From: an uncultured Bacteroides sp.
GTDB lineage: Bacteria; Bacteroidota; Bacteroidia; Bacteroidales; Bacteroidaceae
Assembly (NCBI GenBank): GCA_944322285.1
Contig: CALUOR010000018.1
Span: 1-64,000, forward strand
Direction: 5' to 3'
Length of the DNA: 64,000 nt
In this document: positions 36,320-44,567 of the stretch, piece by piece
How positions within the stretch are numbered: position 1 is the stretch's first letter
Layout of the letters: each line of letters begins with the position of its first letter
Position numbers and translations under genes: made by a program
Notes under the pieces: model-generated
Database searches by the model: none
What the model was told of the DNA's origin: nothing
The model's input: the letters and a program-made list of their open reading frames with translations, nothing else

Positions 36320-37402
36320 TTACAGCAGCGACTTAATGTAAGCGTGCATCTCCGGCGTGTGTTCCTCTACGCTTTGCAGCAGCTTGAACTGGGCTTTGGT
36401 GCGCACCAGGTTGTGTTCGGGGTACTGTATCTTATAGTAAGTGTCTCCGTTCAGGTAGTCGGCCAGAAAGCGCACGCATTGCATGTAGGGGAACAGAGCG
36501 GCGGCATAGGGCAGGTTCTCTATCTCGATGGGGAGCAGGAAACCGCGCGCGGCCTCGATGTACCCTGCAGTGAAGGCGCGGAAGATGTCCATGTTGAAGT
36601 TCACGTTGTCCGGGTTACGATCGTCTTCAGCCCCAGTGTTGGCTGCCGAGCGGAGGAAGTCGCCATAGTCGGAGAAGATGAACGAAGGCATTACCGTGTC
36701 CAAGTCGATGACGCAGAGTACTTGATCCGTTGCCTCGTCGAACATCATGTTGTTCACTTTCGTGTCGCAGTGGCACACGCGTTTGGGCAGTTTACCTTCC
36801 CGGTACAGCCGTTCGGCCTTGCACATTTCTTCGGCCCGGCGTTCGATTTCGTCTAAATAGTAGCTTACTTCCTTCACGCGACCCGCTTTGTTGTCAGCCA
36901 CCGCCTCACGCAGTTGTTTCAGGCGGAACTCCATGTTGTGGAAGTCGGGGATGGTCTCGCCCAGCCTGTCGGTAATGTCCGCTAACATGGCTTCAAAATC
37001 GCCAAAGGCCAGGCCCACCAGCCGGGCATTCTCCGGATTGACGGCTTCGCGCGTCACGGCGTTCGGAATGAAAGTCATCACGCGCCAATAGGTCGTCCCG
37101 TCTGTCCAATAGGTCTTTCCGTCTTCGGCCGGCCAGAAGTGCAACGTCTTGCGGTCCAAGTCGTTTTCACCCCGTTCTTCCAACTGTTGCCGGATGTGGG
37201 CCGTAACGGCTTCAATGTTCCGTTGCAACAGGTCCACGTTTTGGAACACATGGTGGTTGATGCGTTGCAGCACGAAATCGGGCTGTCCGGACTTTGTGAC
37301 TACCTTGTACGTGTCGTTGATAAGTCCTGATCCCAGAGGTACGATTTCCCGGACTTCACCCGGCAAGCGGAAGTGAGCGGTGATAGATAAAAGGTCATTC
37401 AT
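36320..37402 (-). CDS. N-acetylhexosamine 1-kinase-like phosphotransferase (NahK/APH fold)
   Basis: A 360-residue cytosolic kinase of the aminoglycoside-phosphotransferase fold. Strong resemblance to bifidobacterial NahK is seen in PLGSGLINDTYKVV, FVLQRINHHVFQNVDLLQRN, the catalytic loop VCHCDTKVNNMMFD, the metal site VIDLDTVMPSFIFSDYGDFLR, and a C-terminal RFLADYLNGDTYYKIQYPEHNLVRT. NahK makes GlcNAc/GalNAc 1-phosphate, used in mucin and host-glycan salvage; substrate here is inferred. It lies downstream of DUF2851 on the same strand. The family is often mislabelled as aminoglycoside resistance; I find no reason to think so here. Confidence 0.82.
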   Translation of the reverse strand: MNDLLSITAHFRLPGEVREIVPLGSGLINDTYKVVTKSGQPDFVLQRINHHVFQNVDLLQRNIEAVTAHIRQQLEERGENDLDRKTLHFWPAEDGKTYWTDGTTYWRVMTFIPNAVTREAVNPENARLVGLAFGDFEAMLADITDRLGETIPDFHNMEFRLKQLREAVADNKAGRVKEVSYYLDEIERRAEEMCKAERLYREGKLPKRVCHCDTKVNNMMFDEATDQVLCVIDLDTVMPSFIFSDYGDFLRSAANTGAEDDRNPDNVNFNMDIFRAFTAGYIEAARGFLLPIEIENLPYAAALFPYMQCVRFLADYLNGDTYYKIQYPEHNLVRTKAQFKLLQSVEEHTPEMHAYIKSLL

Positions 37403-37442
37403 AATGCAATTTGTTTTAAAAAGGTTATAGATAAAAAGTTTG

Positions 37443-38720
37443 TTATTTTCGATGTTTCAGATACTGGTACCCGAAGCGGCAGCGCAGGCAGTCCCGTCGG
37501 TCGCAATACTCCTTCTGTAGCTGGATGAGCGCTTGCGAATCGGCAGCGGACGTGACAGCTATGCCCGCTCCCTCCCACATGCGGATGATGTAGTTGTTCT
37601 CGGCAGGCAGTTCCTCCAGCAGGGCTGTGGCCCGTTCGCATAGGTATTCTTCTCCGCGATGTCGTCCATAGGCATACAGGAAAGGCACTACGGTGTTGAT
37701 GATAATCAGGTCAAGTCCTGATTTGCTCATTTGCTTCTTGCTTCGAGGCGAGACCTTGGCAAAGGTGAAATGCTCCTCCCAATAGGCCGACACGTCTGTG
37801 GCCAGCAATTTCCGGAGTTCGTCAACCGTTTGCGTTTCCATTGTTTTAGAGAAGAGACCTTCTCCACGGTGATAGAGGTAAGCCAGTTGCGCCAGTCGGA
37901 TGTGTGGGAAACTGCCCGGGCGTGTCCGCAGGAGTTTCCAGCGTGAGGCGGTCATGGGTTCGGGCAGGCTGAACTTCTGCCTCAAGTAGCGGTATTCTTT
38001 TCTTAGGCAGATGTAATAGTCATCTTGTCCGGTCCGTTCTTCTTCCAGGAAGCCCGCCGTGCCGAGGAAGAACGCCTCCACCTGGAAGAGGTTGTCGCGG
38101 TGTTTGTCCACGGCTCGCAAGGGGATGAGCCGTGCCCACGCTTCGAAGGCGTCCGCGTTCAGCCCGAAGCCATAATTGCGCGCCAAGGTGATGAAGAACA
38201 CATCCTCCCAATGTCCTCCGCACTGGTCAAGCCGACTCCCGATGTCCTTGGCCTTCCGTTCGAAGCGTTCCACCTGCAAGGCCGAAAGCCACGAGTGCAC
38301 CGTCAGTTTAGGCAAATCCGAAAGGATAGTGTAGCAGCGTGGGCGCACATCCGTCTGGCGAAGTTCCTCATATCGGCGGGTTACTTCCTCCGGAACGGCC
38401 ATTACCAGTTGAGGAATCTTTTCCCCATCCTGCCGCGTCACTGTACAGTCGGCTTCGCCCACTACATGCAGGACGACGTTATTGTAGGCTGCGTCCCGGT
38501 CGTGCCCGTGCTTCATCCAGTCCGATGCCCGGTCGTGTATTTCTATGTTGCCTGCCCAAAGCACTCCGTTCAGCTTTAGTTTGGTGGCCGTGAAGTCCGG
38601 TCCGGCATGCGGGTTAGGCAAACCGGGGTCAATCACTTCCACCCGCTGTCCGTCCGTCGTGCGGAGTTCGCCTAAGGGAAACAGCTTGTGTCCCCAAACG
38701 TAATGCAGTAATTTCTCCAC
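37443..38720 (-). CDS. DUF2851 family protein
   Basis: A 425-residue soluble protein with the typical Bacteroidota beginning (EKLLHYVWGHKLFPLGELRTTDGQRVEVIDPGLPNPHAGPDF) and a cysteine cluster near the C-terminus (CDRRDCLRCRFGYQYLK) that may bind metal. The pattern GNIEIHDRASDWMKHGHDRDAAYNNVVLHVVGEAD includes many conserved acidic and His residues suggestive of a nuclease-like or metal-dependent active site, but the function is unknown. The start codon is GTG at 38720. A -7 box TACTTTTG (minus, 38739-38746) lies 18 bp upstream. Confidence 0.9.
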   Translation of the reverse strand: MEKLLHYVWGHKLFPLGELRTTDGQRVEVIDPGLPNPHAGPDFTATKLKLNGVLWAGNIEIHDRASDWMKHGHDRDAAYNNVVLHVVGEADCTVTRQDGEKIPQLVMAVPEEVTRRYEELRQTDVRPRCYTILSDLPKLTVHSWLSALQVERFERKAKDIGSRLDQCGGHWEDVFFITLARNYGFGLNADAFEAWARLIPLRAVDKHRDNLFQVEAFFLGTAGFLEEERTGQDDYYICLRKEYRYLRQKFSLPEPMTASRWKLLRTRPGSFPHIRLAQLAYLYHRGEGLFSKTMETQTVDELRKLLATDVSAYWEEHFTFAKVSPRSKKQMSKSGLDLIIINTVVPFLYAYGRHRGEEYLCERATALLEELPAENNYIIRMWEGAGIAVTSAADSQALIQLQKEYCDRRDCLRCRFGYQYLKHRK

Positions 38721-38775
38721 GTTTATTTATTATTTGTGCAAAAGTAAACATTCTTATTGATATATCCTAACTTCG

Positions 38776-39975
38776 TCATTCATTCTCCTCTTCCTTTCTC
38801 TCCGGCAGCGAGACGGTAAACTCACTGTACCGCCCCGGCATGCTTTCCACCCCGACGTAGCCTCCATGTTCGCGCACCACGTTCATCACGTAGTTCAGTC
38901 CTAAGCCAAAGCCGGAGACCTTCTTCCCTTCGCCTTTGGGCAAGACACGCTCGAACTTGTCGAAGATGGTGCGTTGGGCGGACAGGGGGATGCCGATGCC
39001 GTTGTCCCGCACCCGGATGTGGATGTAGCCGTTCTTCCGGGTGGAGGCGACGGTTACCTCCACGCCTTCCGGTTTGGAGTATTTCAGCGCGTTGTCTATC
39101 AGGTTGGAGAGGGCCTCCTTTAGGTATTCCTTGTCGGCATAGACGGTCTCCGCCTGCAAGTCCGTATGGAAGCGGACAGGCTTTGTGGCCTTTGCCTCGA
39201 ACGTGCGTGTCAGACTCTCCACCAAGGGAGGAAGCTCCACTTCGTCCAAATCCAATATCAGGCGGCCCGACTCTAATTTGCTGAGCGTGAGCACCCGGTT
39301 GGTAAGCTCTAGCAAGTGTCCCGCTTCCTGCTCCAGTACCTCAAAGTGCCGTTCCTTCTTCTCCGGCTTGTCGTCCAAGCGTCCGCTGCGGAGCGTGCGC
39401 AGGCCGATGAGCAGGGTGGTGAGGGGCGACTTCATGTCGTGTATCATGGCGTAGGAGAAGTCCTCGCGCATCTGTGCCAGCTTGTCCTGCCGGCGGATGA
39501 TGCCCACTTGTGTGAATATGCCTAATCCCAACAGCCCGAAGCCCGCCAACGTGCCCAGCAGGTAATAGAGTTGAGTGCCCAACGTCTCCGCCCGCAGGTT
39601 CAGAAGTCGTGCCTCAATGCCTTGCCCGTCTCCCGTAGGAATGGCGTATGTCCTGCCAGCCTCCACCAGTGGGGCATAGTCGGCATAGTAGCGCAGGGTG
39701 GGGCGGAGCACCGTGGCAGAGTCTATTCCCACGATGTCTAGCCGGAAGCGCAGGCGTCGCAGGCCGGCGGCTTTCAGTTCCTCGCGGAAAAGGCTGTCTA
39801 TGCGCAGGGTGGTGTCGGCGGCATGGGCGTCATCCGTCCGGCACCAGGCTTCGTGGACGTGGCGTGCCACCTGTTCGCTTCGCAGCCCAAGGCTCATGCC
39901 CGTCCATCGTCCTAAGAAGAAGAGGGCAATGACGGCGGCCACGAGGGTCAAGAGGATGTAGTTCGACTTATTCAT
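38776..39975 (-). CDS. Orphan sensor histidine kinase, apparently leaderless
   Basis: A 399-residue inner-membrane kinase. Two transmembrane helices (about 7-25 and 145-165) enclose a periplasmic sensor of about 120 residues. The H-box is YAMIHDMKSPLTTLL; N-box NLIDNALKYSKPEG; G1 DNGIGIP; G2 GFGLGLNYV. No response-regulator gene is next to it. The ATG at 39975 is selected because the -7 box TATATTTG (39987-39980) ends 4 nt before it; the upstream in-frame start at 40002 would lie outside the transcript. The mRNA is therefore predicted to be leaderless. Confidence 0.93.
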   Translation of the reverse strand: MNKSNYILLTLVAAVIALFFLGRWTGMSLGLRSEQVARHVHEAWCRTDDAHAADTTLRIDSLFREELKAAGLRRLRFRLDIVGIDSATVLRPTLRYYADYAPLVEAGRTYAIPTGDGQGIEARLLNLRAETLGTQLYYLLGTLAGFGLLGLGIFTQVGIIRRQDKLAQMREDFSYAMIHDMKSPLTTLLIGLRTLRSGRLDDKPEKKERHFEVLEQEAGHLLELTNRVLTLSKLESGRLILDLDEVELPPLVESLTRTFEAKATKPVRFHTDLQAETVYADKEYLKEALSNLIDNALKYSKPEGVEVTVASTRKNGYIHIRVRDNGIGIPLSAQRTIFDKFERVLPKGEGKKVSGFGLGLNYVMNVVREHGGYVGVESMPGRYSEFTVSLPERKEEENE

Positions 39976-39979
39976 GCGG

Positions 39980-40010
39980 CAAATATAGCCCTTTTCTTTC
40001 ACAAGGCAAG
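39980..40010 (-). promoter_or_regulatory. Promoter abutting the histidine-kinase start
   Basis: On the minus strand CTTG (40010-40007), a 19-nt spacer, TATATTTG (39987-39980), then CCGC and ATG. The spacing from -7 box to ATG is the same four bases as in the DUF4294 gene. Confidence 0.7.
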
Positions 40011-40113
40011 CCGTTAACGTAAAGATAACGTAGCGTTAACCTAATACGTGCGGCATGCGCCTTACCTTTGCCTGCGGAAACAAGATTATCAACTTAAAAA
40101 CAGACATACGGAA

Positions 40114-40713
40114 ATGAAAACATCTGACTCTATCTTGAACAGCACCTTGCAGGCGGGTGGCATCGAAGTGAAACTGAGCTTGCGTAAAATGACCCTGCGG
40201 ATACTTTTCCTTTATATCTTGTTCATGCTGGCCGGTTCGGCGGCTTATGTGTACATTTGGGAGGATATGTCGGCCTACGGGTTGGGACATTACATCGGGG
40301 AGTTTTGGGGGCGGCATGCTTTATTCGCCATATTCTTGGTGGTTCTTATTTACATTCCGTTGCAGGCTGTGCTGCTTTTCGTGGCAAACGGATGCAGGTT
40401 GAAGGGGTTTCGCTGGCGGTGTAATTGGGCGGGAGCCGGCGTTTATTTGCGTAATCCCATCGCTTTGAAGAGCTTTCGCATTGTATTGTTGTTGCCGGGC
40501 ATCCTGCTGGGCGTATTGCCCACCCTGCACGGCTTTTGCGGTGGACATCCTTTCGTCTACATCTTCGGTTTGGTGGGCATTGTTTCTGCCTCGGGTGACT
40601 TTACCATATGGTATAAGCTCCGTCCTTTCCACGATAACGACCTTTACCAGGCGGGGCGTAATGACCTTCAGTGCACCATCATCAAGCGCAACTTCGCTTC
40701 GGACACGATATAG
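40114..40713 (+). CDS. DUF3267-like membrane protein lacking the HExxH motif
   Basis: A 199-residue protein with about four transmembrane helices. The arrangement and C-terminal part (PFVYIFGLVGIVSASGDFTIWYKLRPFHDNDL) recall DUF3267, a family of putative zinc metallopeptidases with HExxH in the second helix. Here that helix reads VVLIYIPLQAVLLFV, with no histidine, so catalysis is doubtful. The start is 40114 (MKTSDSIL), since the -7 box TACCTTTG (40063-40070) lies downstream of the earlier in-frame start. Divergent from the histidine kinase; a regulatory link is possible. Confidence 0.75.
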   Translation: MKTSDSILNSTLQAGGIEVKLSLRKMTLRILFLYILFMLAGSAAYVYIWEDMSAYGLGHYIGEFWGRHALFAIFLVVLIYIPLQAVLLFVANGCRLKGFRWRCNWAGAGVYLRNPIALKSFRIVLLLPGILLGVLPTLHGFCGGHPFVYIFGLVGIVSASGDFTIWYKLRPFHDNDLYQAGRNDLQCTIIKRNFASDTI

Positions 40714-40730
40714 GAAATCGCATTGCCAAA

Positions 40731-40807
40731 CTTTGACGTCCGTTTTGCGGGACTTTGGCCGTGGCTTCTCCAAGCTTTGGCCATTTGTTTCCTATGGGAC
40801 TTTTGCG
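40731..40807. repeat. Array E: CTTTG-headed 22-nt units
   Basis: CTTTG starts units at 40731 and 40753 (22 nt each), then 40775 (25 nt) with a final CTTTTGCG at 40800. Inverted CCAAA/CCAAG segments create local palindromes. It lies 3' of DUF3267 and upstream of the dapB promoter. Confidence 0.7.
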
Positions 40808-40859
40808 TGTAACATTGTTAACAAGTCGTTAATAATGATTTTATGTGTGGGAAAAATCC

Positions 40860-40867
40860 TATCTTTG
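40860..40867 (+). promoter_or_regulatory. dapB promoter -7 box
   Basis: TATCTTTG, 38 bp before the dapB ATG; probably drives dapB and the signal peptidase genes behind it. Confidence 0.65.
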
Positions 40868-40904
40868 CCCCACTGACTGAATAAATTAGAAATAGATTAC
40901 GAAC

Positions 40905-41642
40905 ATGAAAATAGCATTAATCGGTTATGGAAAGATGGGCAAGGAGATAGAACAGATTGCCCTAAGCCGCGGACACGAGGTGGTCTGCGTCATCGACATC
41001 AACAATCAGGAAGACTTTGCCTCCGAGGCCTTCCGCTCGGCGGACGTGGCCATTGAGTTCACCAACCCCGGTGCTGCCTACGGCAATTGCCTGCGGGCAA
41101 TGCAGGAGGGTGTGAAGCTCGTATCGGGCAGCACGGGCTGGATGGCGGAACACGGTGAGGAAATGCGCCGCCTTTGCACCGAAGAGGGCAAGACGCTCTT
41201 CTGGTCGAGCAACTTCAGCCTCGGCGTGGCCATCTTCTCGGCGGTAAACAAGTATTTGGCCCGCATCATGAATGAGTTTCCCACGTACGATGTCTCTATG
41301 ACGGAGACGCACCACATCCATAAGTTAGACGCGCCGAGCGGCACCGCCATCACCCTGGCGGAAGGCATCTTGGAGAACCTCGACCGCAAGACCCGCTGGG
41401 AATTGGCCTCTCCCGACAAGGAAGAAGATGAGAAGGACGTTTTGCGTATCACGGCCATCCGCGAAGGCGAGGTGCCGGGCATCCACAGCATCCGTTACGA
41501 CTCGGAGGCGGACAGCATCACCATCACCCACGACGCGAAGAACCGCCGGGGCTTTGCCTTGGGCGCCGTGCTGGCGGCCGAATACACCGCCCAGCATACA
41601 GGCTTCCTGGGGATGGGCGACCTGTTTCCGTTCTTGAAGTAA
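40905..41642 (+). CDS. dapB: 4-hydroxy-tetrahydrodipicolinate reductase
   Basis: A 245-residue enzyme of lysine and diaminopimelate synthesis that reduces the DapA product with NAD(P)H. The Rossmann motif is GYGKMGKEI at the N-terminus, the catalytic segment ETHHIHKLDAPSGTA carries the conserved His and Lys, and the C-terminus is the usual DLFPFLK-type end. Shorter than E. coli DapB (273), which is common in Bacteroidota. Two signal peptidase I genes follow; a palindromic element lies in the first gap. Confidence 0.96.
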   Translation: MKIALIGYGKMGKEIEQIALSRGHEVVCVIDINNQEDFASEAFRSADVAIEFTNPGAAYGNCLRAMQEGVKLVSGSTGWMAEHGEEMRRLCTEEGKTLFWSSNFSLGVAIFSAVNKYLARIMNEFPTYDVSMTETHHIHKLDAPSGTAITLAEGILENLDRKTRWELASPDKEEDEKDVLRITAIREGEVPGIHSIRYDSEADSITITHDAKNRRGFALGAVLAAEYTAQHTGFLGMGDLFPFLK

Positions 41643-41655
41643 ATTACTAATAGGG

Positions 41656-41743
41656 CACACAGATGACACAGATAAGACTGATTTACACAGATTATTCTAT
41701 TTTTATCTGTGGTCATCTGTACAATCCGTGTCATCTGTGTGCT
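41656..41743. repeat. CACAGATGACACAGAT-type palindrome
   Basis: GCACACAGATGACACAGAT (41656-41674) pairs with ATCCGTGTCATCTGTGTGC (41725-41743), one mismatch. An inner stem CACAGAT (41687-41693)/ATCTGTG (41706-41712) gives a long cruciform-like hairpin in the dapB-lepB gap. Confidence 0.85.
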
Positions 41744-41759
41744 TAAAATATAGCTTATC

Positions 41760-43244
41760 ATGAAACCTGTACCAACGAAACAATGGATTAAGTTCGGCAT
41801 CGTCACTGCCCTGTACCTGCTCTTCCTTCTGTGGGTAAAGAGTTGGTGGGGACTGGTGGTTGTGCCTTTCATCTACGATATTTACATCAGCAAGAAGATA
41901 CCTTGGAGTTGGTGGCGCAAGTCGAAGAACGCGACCGTGCGTAGCGTCATGAGTTGGGTGGACGCCATCGTCTTTGCCCTCGTGGCGGTCTACTTCGTCA
42001 ACCTGTATCTCTTTCAGAACTACCAGATACCTTCTTCCTCGTTGGAGAAGTCTTTGCTGGTGGGCGATTTCCTCTATGTGAGCAAGGTGAGCTACGGACC
42101 CCGTGTGCCGAACACGCCGCTCTCCATGCCCTTGACGCAACACACGTTGCCCATCCTGAACTGCAAGTCCTACTTCGACTGGCCACATTGGGATTATAAA
42201 CGGGTAGGGGGCACGGGACATGTGAAGCGGGGTGATATCGTGGTGTTCAATTTCCCGGCGGGCGACACCGTGGCCACCAACTTCCAGCAGACCGACTTCT
42301 ATAGCTTAGCTTATAACGAAGGGCGGCGCATGTATCCCAAGGAAGTGCAGATGGACAGCCTCTCCCGCAAGGAGCAGCGTGCCGTGTACGACCTTTATTA
42401 TAATGCCGGACGCAAGCTCATCCGGGAGAATCCACAGATGTATGGCAAGGTCATCACCCGCCCCGTGGATAGGCGTGAGAATTACGTGAAGCGTTGCATC
42501 GGCTTGCCGGGCGACACGCTTCAGATTATCGATGCCCATGTCTACATTGACGGTAAACGTACGGAAGACCCTGCAGACATGCAACTCAATTACTTTGTGC
42601 AAACCACCGGTCCCCTCATTCCCGAAGAGATGTTTCGTGAGTTAGGTATCAGCAAGGACGACCAATGGCTGATGAACAATGACCCGGGATGGGAAGCCGA
42701 GTTAGTGGCCATGGGGCTGAACCTCCGCACGGCGCAAGGCCAGTTGGCGCCTGTCTATCACCTGCCTTTGACACAAGCCATGTATAAGGCGTTGGACGGG
42801 AACAAGAAGTTGGTGAGCCGCATCATCATGGAGCCGGAGGACTTTGCCGGACAGATGTATCCGCAAAACCTCTATACAAAGTGGACGCGCAACGACTACG
42901 GCCCCATCTGGATACCGAAGAAGGGGGCAACCATCACCCTTACCGATGACAATCTGCCTATCTACGAGCGTTGCATCGAGGCATACGAGGGCAACAAGTT
43001 GGAGCGCCGGGTGGACGGACTCTACATCAACGGCCAACGCACGGACACTTATACGTTCCAAATGGATTACTATTGGATGATGGGCGACAATCGTCATAAC
43101 TCCGCTGACTCGCGCTATTGGGGCTTTGTGCCCGAAGACCATGTGGTGGGCAAACCCATCCTCATTTGGCTTTCGCTGGATAAAGACCGTGGTTGGTTCG
43201 ACGGGAAGATACGTTGGAACCGGTTGTTCAAGTGGGTGGAGTAA
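41760..43244 (+). CDS. lepB: Signal peptidase I (active)
   Basis: A 494-residue inner-membrane protease that removes Sec signal peptides. Two or three N-terminal membrane helices are followed by the catalytic Ser motif QIPSSSLEKSLLVGD and the catalytic Lys motif NYVKRCIGLPGD. Box E reads MMGDNRHNSADSRYWGFV. Larger than E. coli LepB (324) because of an insertion of about 130 residues between box D and box E (FVQTTGPLIPEEMF... to YGPIWIPKKGA). Located directly behind dapB, followed by a second, divergent copy. Confidence 0.95.
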   Translation: MKPVPTKQWIKFGIVTALYLLFLLWVKSWWGLVVVPFIYDIYISKKIPWSWWRKSKNATVRSVMSWVDAIVFALVAVYFVNLYLFQNYQIPSSSLEKSLLVGDFLYVSKVSYGPRVPNTPLSMPLTQHTLPILNCKSYFDWPHWDYKRVGGTGHVKRGDIVVFNFPAGDTVATNFQQTDFYSLAYNEGRRMYPKEVQMDSLSRKEQRAVYDLYYNAGRKLIRENPQMYGKVITRPVDRRENYVKRCIGLPGDTLQIIDAHVYIDGKRTEDPADMQLNYFVQTTGPLIPEEMFRELGISKDDQWLMNNDPGWEAELVAMGLNLRTAQGQLAPVYHLPLTQAMYKALDGNKKLVSRIIMEPEDFAGQMYPQNLYTKWTRNDYGPIWIPKKGATITLTDDNLPIYERCIEAYEGNKLERRVDGLYINGQRTDTYTFQMDYYWMMGDNRHNSADSRYWGFVPEDHVVGKPILIWLSLDKDRGWFDGKIRWNRLFKWVE

Positions 43245-43272
43245 GATTTGAGTCTATAAGTCATAAGGTTAT

Positions 43273-44193
43273 ATGATAGCAAGGCGAAGGAAAAGGTGGA
43301 TGGTAAAGGCGGGCGGCCTGATAGTCGGGGCGGTGCTGATTGTGGCATTGCTCCGGGGATGTGTCGCCACGTCCTACCTTATTCCTTCGTCGGGCATGGA
43401 AAACTCCCTTTATCAAGGCGAGCGTATCTTTGTGGGTAAGTGGAGCTACGGCCTTCGCTTGCCTTTCATGGGGTGGTGGGGGTATCACCGTTGGGGTAAC
43501 ACGCCGGCGGGGAAAAATGAGATTGTGGTGTTCAACAATCCGGGTAATCGGAAGGAGCCGGTTATCAGCCGCCGGGAGGTATTCATCGGGCGGGTGACGG
43601 GTACGCCGGGGGATACGTTGCTGGTGGATTCTTTCTTTACCGTGGCACCTTCGGAGCAATTCGCTCCTGACCGTAAGTTCCTTTATGCCTATCCGCGTGA
43701 TAAAGAACGTTCACTCGACTCCTTGTTATCCGCCCTTTCTATTCCCCGTCAGGCATTGATGGGGCAGGACTCCGCACGAAACATCCGTTCGTTCAGCCGC
43801 TATGAATATTATTTGTTGGAACAGGCCTTGTACGGGCATTGCTGGATAGAGCCGTTGCATACGGATACCGCCCAAAGGCTGATGCCGCTTGTCGTTCCGG
43901 CAAAAGGGCGTGTAGTGCGGGTTTATCCTTGGAATAGGACGCTGCTTTGCAATACGTTGGTTCTGCACGAACATAAGAAAGCCTATATCCAAAACGACAC
44001 GCTCTATGTGGATGGCAAACCGACGTGGCATTGCCGCTTCACCAAAGATTATTATTGGGTTACTTCCGACAATACCGCCAACATTTCGGATTCCCGTCTC
44101 TTCGGCTTCGTGCCCGAAGACCATCTGATAGGACGTGCCGCCCTCATCTGGTTTTCGAAGGAGAAGGGTAGAATAGGAAAGAGGATAAGGTAA
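43273..44193 (+). CDS. Signal peptidase I paralogue lacking the catalytic lysine
   Basis: A 306-residue S26-family protein with one N-terminal membrane helix, the Ser motif LIPSSGMENSLYQGE and the box E segment VTSDNTANISDSRLFGFVPEDHLIG. The box D segment reads FIGRVTGTPGDTL where the active enzyme upstream has YVKRCIGLPGDTL, so the general-base Lys is replaced by Gly (codon GGG at 43588-43590). Box E has SDN in place of GDN. Likely a non-catalytic partner or a protease with altered chemistry. It begins 28 bp after lepB. Confidence 0.88.
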   Translation: MIARRRKRWMVKAGGLIVGAVLIVALLRGCVATSYLIPSSGMENSLYQGERIFVGKWSYGLRLPFMGWWGYHRWGNTPAGKNEIVVFNNPGNRKEPVISRREVFIGRVTGTPGDTLLVDSFFTVAPSEQFAPDRKFLYAYPRDKERSLDSLLSALSIPRQALMGQDSARNIRSFSRYEYYLLEQALYGHCWIEPLHTDTAQRLMPLVVPAKGRVVRVYPWNRTLLCNTLVLHEHKKAYIQNDTLYVDGKPTWHCRFTKDYYWVTSDNTANISDSRLFGFVPEDHLIGRAALIWFSKEKGRIGKRIR

Positions 44194-44232
44194 GTTGCAA
44201 ATGGATTTTAATTGACTATTACATTAGATAAG

Positions 44233-44547
44233 ATGAAGATTTCCTTTAAATGTATATATTTACTTTTCCCATTGTTTTATTCTTGTAGTGTAAATAATAG
44301 AGAGGATAAAGTGGTAATTTCGAAAGAGGATAGTGTGATGATTAATAAGATGTATTCTTATATAGATACGCTTAAAGGACATTGGTTTATTAGAATATCA
44401 AAAGAGAAGGCTTTGGAGGAAGGAATTTCAGAGAAAATTTATCGGCAATTTGAAGAAAGTGTATGCGAAGTGAATATGCATATTGATGCGATGAAAGAAA
44501 ATAATCCCAATGTAGCCATTGGTTATAATTTCCCTAAAATAAATTAA
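44233..44547 (+). CDS. Small lipoprotein, unknown function
   Basis: A 104-residue protein with a lipoprotein signal (MKISFKCIYLLFPLFYSCS, lipobox FYSC). The mature part is short, charged and helical, without a recognised domain. The ATG at 44233 is preferred over an ACG-preceded upstream start at 44212 because it begins the signal peptide directly. Its sequence is clearly more AT-rich than the flanking lepB and wbqC-like genes, suggesting a late arrival in this cluster. Confidence 0.65.
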   Translation: MKISFKCIYLLFPLFYSCSVNNREDKVVISKEDSVMINKMYSYIDTLKGHWFIRISKEKALEEGISEKIYRQFEESVCEVNMHIDAMKENNPNVAIGYNFPKIN

Positions 44548-44567
44548 TTAGCCGCTTATAGTTGATA

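Noticed and set aside
36320..37402. Aminoglycoside resistance gene
   Set aside because: The fold is shared, but the sequence follows N-acetylhexosamine kinases closely in the metal site and C-terminus.
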